Assembly (NCBI RefSeq): GCF_005938645.2
Contig: NZ_CP042171.1
Location: forward strand, 1,488,001 to 1,552,000
Length of the DNA stretch: 64,000 nt
Direction: 5' to 3'
Source: Pedobacter sp. KBS0701
GTDB taxonomy: Bacteria; Bacteroidota; Bacteroidia; Sphingobacteriales; Sphingobacteriaceae
Part shown: piece by piece, positions 56,382 to 63,271 of the stretch
Numbering within the stretch: the stretch's first letter is position 1
How the letters are laid out: the number at the start of each line of letters is the position of its first letter
Program-made: the position numbers and the translations under genes
The notes under the pieces: model-generated
The model's database searches: none
Told to the model about the DNA's origin: nothing
What the model saw: only the letters and a program-made list of their open reading frames with translations

Positions 56382-57596
56382 ATGAAAAAAACAGTGATCT
56401 GCCTGATTGGGCTAAATTTTCTTTCTATCTGCTTATATGCGCAGAAAACAGATAAGTTTATGGGAGAAATCGTTAATTATGATGAAAGTACCGTCCCAGC
56501 TTATACCTTACCCGATATACTGCTTACCGCAAAGGGAGAAAAGGTAAAAAATACCTCTGCATGGGAAAAGAAGCGTAGACCAGAACTTTTAGCCCTTTTT
56601 GAAGAACATGTTTATGGAAAAACACCGGGCGGTTTAGATAGTTTAAAATTTGTGGTTACCAATGAGAAAGTCGATGCCATGGCAGGAAAGGCCCACTTAA
56701 AAGAAATAAAAATTACGGCATGGAATGGCGGCCATTCGGTATCCTTTCCTATAGTACTCTTTATTCCCAACAAGCGAAAAACACCTGCTCCGGTATTTTT
56801 ACTGATTAACAACCGAAGCAGCAGAAATACAGATCCGGAGAGAATAGAAAAGAGTACTTTTTGGCCGGCAGAGATGATAATCGATAGCGGTTATGCCATT
56901 GCTGCTTTTCATCATTCGGATGTAGCTCCTGACCGTAAGGATAGCTATCAGAATGGCGTATTAAAACAGCTGTTTCCTGCAGAACTGGCAAAAGATAATG
57001 GCATGAAGGCCATTGGCGTTTGGGCCTGGGCCGCCAGCAGGGTAATGGATTACTTCAAAACAGATAAAGAAATTGATTTTAACAAGGTTGCGCTGGTAGG
57101 GCATTCGCGAGGTGGTAAAACAGCCTTGTGGGCGGCCGCCCAGGATCAACGTTTTGCTATGGTATTCAGCAGTTGCTCAGGCAGTACAGGTGCATCGCTT
57201 GCAAGGCGTAAATACGGAGAAACCATAAGCCTGATCAATAAGCAGTTTGGTTATTGGTTTAACAATAATTACAAGAAATATAGCAATGATGTAAACAGCC
57301 TGCCTGTTGACCAGCACATGCTCATTGGTCTGATTGTCCCAAGGCCGGTTTATACAACCAATGCTACAGAAGATCGATGGGCAGACCCTTATGGCTCATT
57401 TCTATCATTGGTACATGCTAAGCCTGTTTACGACCTCTATGGTAAGAAAGTTAACCTTCCCAAAGAGATGCCTGGTGTCAATATCCCGATAATTAATTCG
57501 GCTATGGGTTACCATTTCAGGGAAGGAAAACACGACCTCAATATTTATGACTGGACAAATTTTATCCGTTTTGCCAATCTCCACTTTAAATCATGA
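56382..57596 (+). CDS. CE15-like glucuronoyl esterase
   Basis: A 404-residue secreted alpha/beta hydrolase (signal peptide MKKTVICLIGLNFLSICLYA). An upstream ATG at 56319 overlaps the SusD stop but adds 21 non-signal residues. Features: LFEEHVYGKTP, ALVGHSRGGKTALWAAAQDQ (nucleophile Ser about 242), PRPVYTTNATEDRWADPYGS (acid Glu about 330) and YHFREGKHDLN (His about 384). CE15 members cut the ester between glucuronate and an alcohol or the 4-O-methyl ester; their usual elbow is GCSRxGK and here Cys is His. It fits the glucuronate theme. Periplasmic or extracellular. It is the last gene of block 3, followed by an intrinsic terminator. Confidence 0.82.
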   Translation: MKKTVICLIGLNFLSICLYAQKTDKFMGEIVNYDESTVPAYTLPDILLTAKGEKVKNTSAWEKKRRPELLALFEEHVYGKTPGGLDSLKFVVTNEKVDAMAGKAHLKEIKITAWNGGHSVSFPIVLFIPNKRKTPAPVFLLINNRSSRNTDPERIEKSTFWPAEMIIDSGYAIAAFHHSDVAPDRKDSYQNGVLKQLFPAELAKDNGMKAIGVWAWAASRVMDYFKTDKEIDFNKVALVGHSRGGKTALWAAAQDQRFAMVFSSCSGSTGASLARRKYGETISLINKQFGYWFNNNYKKYSNDVNSLPVDQHMLIGLIVPRPVYTTNATEDRWADPYGSFLSLVHAKPVYDLYGKKVNLPKEMPGVNIPIINSAMGYHFREGKHDLNIYDWTNFIRFANLHFKS

Positions 57597-57687
57597 GGTT
57601 TGGGCTTATGTTGTTGTTAGGCAGTTGATTATGTTGTTTTTCTAATTGCGTATGTGAAGAAAGAAAGTTGGTTAGTTTTAGTTGATG

Positions 57688-57717
57688 GAGGCATGCTGCA
57701 AAGCGCCTCCTTTTTTG
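57688..57717 (+). terminator. Intrinsic terminator after block 3
   Basis: Stem GGAGGC (57688-57693) and GCCTCC (57706-57711) with a 12-nt loop, directly followed by TTTTTT. It lies 92 bp after the CE15-like stop and ends the block 3 operon. Confidence 0.75.
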
Positions 57718-57799
57718 TTTTCTTAATCACAAACCCTGTTATAGCTTTGAAACATAAAGTACGTGAGACTGTATTAAAAGTGAAATCTGGTAATTAAGG

Positions 57800-57910
57800 C
57801 CTGAATTTTATTTCGTTCTGCGTCATTCTCGCATAGGCGGGAACCACGGAGTGCTCAGTAAAGCTAATCTTAAAGCGCGCTGCAATAGCATTAGGATTTC
57901 TAGTTAATTG
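57800..57910. repeat. Intergenic repeat element, copy 3
   Basis: In the 1026-bp spacer 57597-58622. GCGGGAACCACGGAGTGCTC (57838-57857) and AGTAAAGCTAATCTTAA are the near reverse complement of 37858-37892 in copy 2. The surrounding CGTCATTCTCGC also recalls the copy 1 and 2 starts. Downstream, 57915-58190 shows AGCG-rich fragments (TTTGCGCGCTTTGCGG) but no coding frame. Confidence 0.55.
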
Positions 57911-58190
57911 GGAACAAAGATGTATCAAAATACAATTTGCTCGGTGAGCCAGCATAAATCTTTTTGATACGGCCTATTTTTCTGTGTACTTATGTTAAAA
58001 CTTTGCGCGCTTTGCGGTTAAATCAACACTTAACGAGTTGAGGTTTGGGGGGGCTAAGGTGCACCTATATATTCTCACATTTCTGATTTGATTAAATCAA
58101 ACATCGAAGATGCCTTTACAGTTATATAAAGTTATCTTTTTTGGAAAATGATCGTAATTTAAGCCCTTATAAGACATATTTTTCCATTGT

Positions 58191-58254
58191 GTACAAAATT
58201 GAACCATTTCCGGACAAAAACGAACCCTCCCGGGTCGCTCTTTGTGTATTTTTA
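58191..58254 (+). promoter_or_regulatory. Regulon box 4 plus -7-like element
   Basis: Half-sites GTACAAAATTGAACC (58191-58205) and GGACAAAAACGAACC (58212-58226), linked by ATTTCC, followed by C at 58227. Only base 58213 (G for T) departs from the other copies outside the N3 spacers. TATTTTTA at 58247-58254 stands exactly 19 bp after the box, a weaker -7 match. It drives the DUF4832 protein with beta-trefoil tail. Confidence 0.82.
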
Positions 58255-58622
58255 TCACAACCAAATTATATTCTTATGAGCTACTATCTTAAATTCCATT
58301 AAATGGATCGCAAGGTGAAATGGAAGGCTGATACATGTCGGTTAATTCATATATGATGGATTAAAACGTGCGCAACGCTTTTCATATCCGAAGTAGACAG
58401 TTTACTTTGGTCACCGGTTTTTAACCTTTCATGCTGATTCGGAACAAAGATTTGTCGACGATCTTTCCCCGAATTGGTAATGTCTCTTAATGTCAATCCC
58501 GTAGTTAGGTAACAACTGGTGCGCACTCAATTTAGCGTAGAAGCAAACTATTGCCTTAAGTTTCAAAATCGATGCAGCATTAATATAGCAAACTTTTAAT
58601 CCAAAATTTAATATTTATTACC
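58255..58622 (+). promoter_or_regulatory. 5' leader, block 4
   Basis: About 360 nt without a gene between the promoter and the ATG at 58623. A minimal ORF of eight codons (58276-58302, MSYYLKFH) begins 22 nt after the -7 element, the same place where the other leaders have their short ORFs. The CTAACCATATATCA element of blocks 2 and 3 is absent. Confidence 0.35.
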
Positions 58623-60605
58623 ATGAAAAAAATCATTTTCGGGCATACCGGAAAGGCTGCTCTGCTTGCTTTTCTATGCTTGCATTCGCTTTCCTGTTCA
58701 AAAAAGGTGGAAGAAGATTTTTCGGAAACCTTTAGTAAGGGGCCTAAAAAAATGGCTGTTATTGCCAATAATTTGCTGGTCAAACCGGTATATAACAGTA
58801 CGGCGGTATTAAGGAATCCACTAAACGGGTGGGTAATGTATGGCAAACGTGATGCTACCGATACTTATTGGGACAGTCAGTTTTTTGTCCCTGAATTGGG
58901 TACCAACGTAAAGGCGATAGATTATGCCTCTGCCTGTTATATCCGCACCAGTTGGAGATCGCTTAATCCCAGTCCTGGCGTTTATGCCTGGAGAGACCTT
59001 AACTCGCAGATTGGTAAATTAATCAATGGCGTTAAAACCAGGGGTTTGCCTATCGCCCTGCGGATTGTGGTAGATGGACGTGACCAGGGAGAAAATACTC
59101 CGGCCTTTGTGTTCACTGCCGGCGCTCAATATTGGTTATCCAACCCTGCAGTGCCTTCACAGAAAACACCCTTTCCACAGGATCCGGTTTTCAGGCAATA
59201 TTACACCACGTTCATTGAAGAGCTCGCCAAAGACTTTAATGATCCCGTTCGCACCTCTTTTATTGATGCCTATGGATTAGGCAAATGGGGAGAAGCACAT
59301 AATACCGTATATGCTGCTCCAGGGGTATTAACGGCCGCACAAACAGAAACCGTAAAGGAAGAAGTACTGGACTGGATCATGGCGCTCTACAACAGGACCT
59401 TCACCAAAGTGCCGCTGGTGATCAATTATCATAGACTAATAGGCCATCCTACCAGCTGGGGTGCAGCAAACCCTAACAGTGACCGCTTATTGGTGAAAGC
59501 GATAAATCAAGGATATAGCCTGAGGCACGATGCATTTGGAATGACCGATTATTACCAAAGCTGGGAGAAAAATTTTGCGGCAACCTGGAAACATAAACGC
59601 CCGATTATTATGGAAGGAGGATGGATTGTGAGTGGTACACACCGATATTGGATTGACTCGAGTGGCCAATATCGCGAAGGGCATCCTGAAGATGTAAGAA
59701 AAGGCGAATTTGACAGGTCGGCGGAAGCTGCTGTAAACATGATGGATTTTAGGGTTGGCGAAACAACTTCCTGGTTTCAAACCAGTTTTCCTCTGGTAAA
59801 ACGCTTCAATGCGGAGGGAGGCTACCGACTTTATCCCGATGAGGTATCATTACCAAATGCGATGGCTAACGGTGCCACCGCTACATTGAGCCATCGCTGG
59901 AGAAATATGGGCTGGGGTTACTGCCCCAATAACATTCCCCAATGGAATTATAAATATAAAGTGGCCTTTGCCATTCTGGATACTGCCGGTGTGGTAAAAA
60001 AACTTTTTATTGATGAAAATGGTGACCCTTCCAAGTGGCTGAAAGATAATCCTGTTACGTATAATTTTACAACACCGGCAATTAACTTGCCTGCTGGTAG
60101 TTATAAATGGGGGGTAGCCATCATTGATAAAACAAATGCTAACAAACCTGGAATTGCGCTCGCAGTTACCGGCGACTTTAAAAACGGCTGGCTGGAACTG
60201 GGTAGCCTGCAGATACAGGCTGAGCCTCCCATTGGTCAAACCGTTAAATTAAAAGGTCCCAATAACCTGTTTGTATCGGGCGAAAATGGTGAAGCGCCGA
60301 TGAGATGTAATCGCGCGAGTGCTTCTGGTTGGGAAACCTTTACCATTGTTGATGCAGGTGGGGGAAAAATCGCACTGAAAAGCATGAACAAATATGTATC
60401 TTCTGAAAATGGCGCTGCAACCGGGATCACCTGCAACCGCACAACCATTAGTGATTGGGAAAAATTTGATTGGGTGGTAAACGCAAACGGGAAAATTTCC
60501 CTTAAAGGAAGTAATGGCAAATACATTTCTTCTGAAGATGGTCAGTCGGTAATGAAATGTAACAGGGCTGCTATTGCCGGCTGGGAGGCCTTTTCCCTGG
60601 AATAA
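58623..60605 (+). CDS. DUF4874/DUF4832 lipoprotein with C-terminal fascin-like beta-trefoil
   Basis: A 660-residue lipoprotein (signal ending SLSC-SKK). Residues about 55-535 are a paralogue of the 36068-37630 protein: NPLNGWVMYGKRDATDTYWD, ASACYIRTSWRSLNP, PIALRIVVDGRDQG, GKWGEAH (Glu about 224), GMTDYYQSWEKNF, PIIMEGGW (Glu about 331), WRNMGWGYCPNNIPQWNYKY. The extra part (about 540-660) has three repeats of a Gly-Asn/Ser, V-S-G/S-E-N/D-G, C-N-R and W-E-x-F pattern, as in fascin-like trefoils that bind glycans. The Glu-Glu spacing (107 residues) is conserved. It has its own regulon box and stands alone in its operon. Enzyme activity is inferred. Confidence 0.85.
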   Translation: MKKIIFGHTGKAALLAFLCLHSLSCSKKVEEDFSETFSKGPKKMAVIANNLLVKPVYNSTAVLRNPLNGWVMYGKRDATDTYWDSQFFVPELGTNVKAIDYASACYIRTSWRSLNPSPGVYAWRDLNSQIGKLINGVKTRGLPIALRIVVDGRDQGENTPAFVFTAGAQYWLSNPAVPSQKTPFPQDPVFRQYYTTFIEELAKDFNDPVRTSFIDAYGLGKWGEAHNTVYAAPGVLTAAQTETVKEEVLDWIMALYNRTFTKVPLVINYHRLIGHPTSWGAANPNSDRLLVKAINQGYSLRHDAFGMTDYYQSWEKNFAATWKHKRPIIMEGGWIVSGTHRYWIDSSGQYREGHPEDVRKGEFDRSAEAAVNMMDFRVGETTSWFQTSFPLVKRFNAEGGYRLYPDEVSLPNAMANGATATLSHRWRNMGWGYCPNNIPQWNYKYKVAFAILDTAGVVKKLFIDENGDPSKWLKDNPVTYNFTTPAINLPAGSYKWGVAIIDKTNANKPGIALAVTGDFKNGWLELGSLQIQAEPPIGQTVKLKGPNNLFVSGENGEAPMRCNRASASGWETFTIVDAGGGKIALKSMNKYVSSENGAATGITCNRTTISDWEKFDWVVNANGKISLKGSNGKYISSEDGQSVMKCNRAAIAGWEAFSLE

Positions 60606-60895
60606 TGCTGAAGAAGGGTTAGAATAAGTGATTGTTCCCTCCCAAATTTTTCAGCTGATCACCATCATCTGATGTTTGCGTATAATGTGTTGATTAATTA
60701 TAATGGGTTGCTCTTCATGGGCAACCCTCGTCTCATGAACGTAATCGCCTGGGGCTGCTTTTTTATGTCCGGAGAAAACTCGGACGTAAACCGGATATAG
60801 TTTTAAAAGCGATTGAATTAGGCTGAACAGTTCCGCCATTTCAAAACATTTCTAGCTTAGTAACGAACAAATAACACACAGGATTTATTTAAACA

Positions 60896-61036
60896 CAAAA
60901 AAAGCTGTCTCATAAATGTAGAATTGTCATCCTGAGCTTGTCGAAGGACCTGTTTTAAGTTTCTTACAAGGCGTTTCGACAGGTTCAACGTGACAAATTC
61001 AATTGAATTACAATTTATGAGACAGCCTCTTTTTTT
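60896..61036. repeat. Large imperfect palindrome, intergenic
   Basis: In the 514-bp spacer 60606-61119. Outer arms AAAAAAAGCTGTCTCATAAA (60898-60917) and TTTATGAGACAGCCTCTTTT (61014-61033), and inner arms CTGAGCTTGTCGAAGGAC and TTTCGACAGGTTCAACG, give a cruciform-capable element of about 140 bp ending in A and T runs. It may also act as a bidirectional terminator for the convergent genes on both sides. A nearer hairpin GGGTTGC/GCAACCC (60705-60727) lacks a T-run. No coding frame was seen in the rest of the spacer. Confidence 0.7.
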
Positions 61037-61119
61037 GGCTTCTGGAATTTCATCCCAGCGATACTTTATTTAGAAAAAAATATCACAGAGGTGATGATGA
61101 TAATGCCTGGTGAATAGAT

Positions 61120-61956
61120 CTAATTTTCCTTAAGGCCGTTTCTGATCATGTTCTTTTCCAGGTATTCGATTAGTGCCTGCGGATGATCGGTTTGCATACC
61201 CTGAATGCTTTTTTTCATCGCCGCCGACCAGTCTTCATGCGTTTCACTACTGTTTTGGACATCAACAAAAATACTGATGCCCATAGACCTGATGATGGGC
61301 AAGAGTTCTTTTGATGGGATATTGTCTATGGCTTCCAAAGGCATTTTCTTAAGCGATTCCAACAGATCTTCTTTTGTTACAGCCATTCTGCTGAGCGTGG
61401 ACATCAAAGGCATTTTTGGTGCATTTTTTCTCCAGGAAGCATATTGTTCACTGCTGTTAACGTAAACCAGGATTTCTTTTTCCATCCCGGCTTTTTTTAT
61501 CTCGCTGTAAGCTTGTGCTACATCTGCAGCTTTAAAATCCAGGTAAATGTTGATTCTGTCTTTACAGGTCTTTAAGGCATCTTGGAAAGTGGCAATATGG
61601 TGTAAACCGCCATCTTTGCCTTTAAGGATGAGTTTTTTCACTTCCTCCAGATCAAGGTCTTTTATCTTTCCTTTCCCATTGCTCACCTGGTCTACCTGAT
61701 CATTATGCAAAAGCACAAGTTTTCCGTCTTTCGTGGTGCGCAGATCCAGTTCCACATAGTCGGCCCCTATTGAAATTGCCTCCTCAATAGAGGCGATCGT
61801 ATTTTCAGGCTTGATTAAGTGGCTTCCCCTGTGGGCAATAACAATGAAAGCATTTTTGCTTTCAGGTAATGGCTGTAGCGCCTGCTGTGCAAATACCGTG
61901 GGGCAGAAACCGCTCAATACCATTGTTATCAATAGTATATTTACATTAAGTCTCAT
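61120..61956 (-). CDS. Secreted glycerophosphodiester phosphodiesterase
   Basis: A 278-residue GDPD (signal peptide ending VFAQ-QA). Motifs: VIAHRGSHLIKPENTIASIE (catalytic HRG and PENT), ADYVELDLRTTKDGKLVLLH with metal-binding Glu and Asp and the second catalytic His in LLHND. It cleaves glycerophosphodiesters into glycerol-3-phosphate and an alcohol, in the periplasm or outside. It is the last gene of a minus-strand operon, 3 bp after the phosphatase gene. Confidence 0.92.
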   Translation of the reverse strand: MRLNVNILLITMVLSGFCPTVFAQQALQPLPESKNAFIVIAHRGSHLIKPENTIASIEEAISIGADYVELDLRTTKDGKLVLLHNDQVDQVSNGKGKIKDLDLEEVKKLILKGKDGGLHHIATFQDALKTCKDRINIYLDFKAADVAQAYSEIKKAGMEKEILVYVNSSEQYASWRKNAPKMPLMSTLSRMAVTKEDLLESLKKMPLEAIDNIPSKELLPIIRSMGISIFVDVQNSSETHEDWSAAMKKSIQGMQTDHPQALIEYLEKNMIRNGLKEN

Positions 61957-61959
61957 ATT

Positions 61960-63246
61960 TTAAGGTTTTAGTGCTGGGTTCATATCTGTAAATGCTGCAG
62001 CATGATCCCGGTCTGCTTTTTTTAACGAAAAAGCATCAAATAGTTCACCCGAAGTTTTATAAGCCTCAAATTTAAGATTTGCCCCATCAACGTGGATCAC
62101 CTGGAAAAGCTGCGTATTTTCTAACGATACATCCATCCATTTTGCACCATCTACCTGGTACATTTTAGGGCCTGCAACCGAAACCAGGTAAACGGGTCCG
62201 CTAATTTCCCTTCCAGATAGTCCCCTTGGCAGGTTTTGCCCACGGCTATAGGTATGGTCGTGCCCCTGTAGCACCAAATCGATATGATATTTGTCAAACA
62301 AGGGTTTAAAACGTTCCCTGAATTCCTTATTGTCCCTGCTTTTTGCCGTCGAGAAAATAGGGTGGTGAAAGGTGATTACTGTCCACAGCTTTTTATTTTC
62401 TTTCAGTACTTTTTCTAGCCACTCATATTCAGCTTTGGCTGAAGCTTCGTCCAATATAATCATTTGTGAATCCAGGGAAATGATACGCATATCCTGGTAA
62501 TCTACATAATAAACCGATTCTTCCAATCCCTTTGGTCCGTTGCCGGCAAAAGTGTACTGTACGCCCCAATGTGGATCAAGTACCAGTTTTCTTTTGTCAT
62601 CCCGTATATATTCATGGTTTCCGGGAGCGGGGAGACTGGGAATCATACCGTTGATAAAACCACCTCCATAATGCCATTCGCCCCATTCCTGATCGTTATT
62701 GGAACGGTTGATCAGGTCGCCGGCATGGATGATAAACCTTGCATCAGGTTGGTGGGAAAATGCCTTACGGATTACTCTCGACCATTTTGAACGGATGTCG
62801 TTCTGTGCATCGCCCAGGTAAATAAAAGAAAACGGCTTACTTTTAACCGAAGCGGTGGTAAACTGAAACCACTCGCTCCAATGCTCTCCCGACCCAACAC
62901 GGTAGGCATAAACCGTTTCCGGTTTAAGGTTGGTAAAAGTAACATGGTGGTATTTCGCTATTTCATAATTATTTCCGCTTCCCAACAGGGTAGAAGTTGC
63001 ATCATAACTGGTGATGGATTGTTCGAGTGCCGGATTGGAGTCTTCGGCCTTGATCTGCGCTTTTGAAGCCTTAATCGTAGTATCGGTCCGCCAGTTAACG
63101 GTCTGGCTGGTGGCAGGGTCTGCGGCCCAGGTTAAAATCACGCGGTCCGGGAAATGCCCAGGTTTAAAATCCTGGGCATAAGTGTTAACCTCAACAGCTA
63201 AAACAGAGAGTGTAAATAGAAAAAGAGCTTTTATATATAATTTCAT
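61960..63246 (-). CDS. Purple-acid-type metallophosphoesterase, secreted
   Basis: A 428-residue enzyme (start ATG 63246, MKLYIKALFLFTLSVLAVEV; a second ATG at 63255 adds three residues). An N-terminal fibronectin-like domain (about 30-130, ILTWAADPATSQTVNWRT) precedes the metallophosphatase core: YLGDAQND, IHAGDLINRSNND, PAPGNHEY, ITFHHPIF and LQGHDHTYSRGQN, which supply the two-metal ligands. The layout is that of purple acid phosphatases. It probably frees phosphate from organic esters produced by the neighbouring GDPD. It lies 25 bp after the SusD gene. Confidence 0.92.
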   Translation of the reverse strand: MKLYIKALFLFTLSVLAVEVNTYAQDFKPGHFPDRVILTWAADPATSQTVNWRTDTTIKASKAQIKAEDSNPALEQSITSYDATSTLLGSGNNYEIAKYHHVTFTNLKPETVYAYRVGSGEHWSEWFQFTTASVKSKPFSFIYLGDAQNDIRSKWSRVIRKAFSHQPDARFIIHAGDLINRSNNDQEWGEWHYGGGFINGMIPSLPAPGNHEYIRDDKRKLVLDPHWGVQYTFAGNGPKGLEESVYYVDYQDMRIISLDSQMIILDEASAKAEYEWLEKVLKENKKLWTVITFHHPIFSTAKSRDNKEFRERFKPLFDKYHIDLVLQGHDHTYSRGQNLPRGLSGREISGPVYLVSVAGPKMYQVDGAKWMDVSLENTQLFQVIHVDGANLKFEAYKTSGELFDAFSLKKADRDHAAAFTDMNPALKP

Positions 63247-63271
63247 GGTTGTCATCGTTATGGAATTTAAT

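Noticed and set aside
60705..60727. GGGTTGC/GCAACCC hairpin as terminator of block 4
   Set aside because: There is no T-run after the stem, so intrinsic termination is not supported; the larger palindrome downstream is a better candidate.
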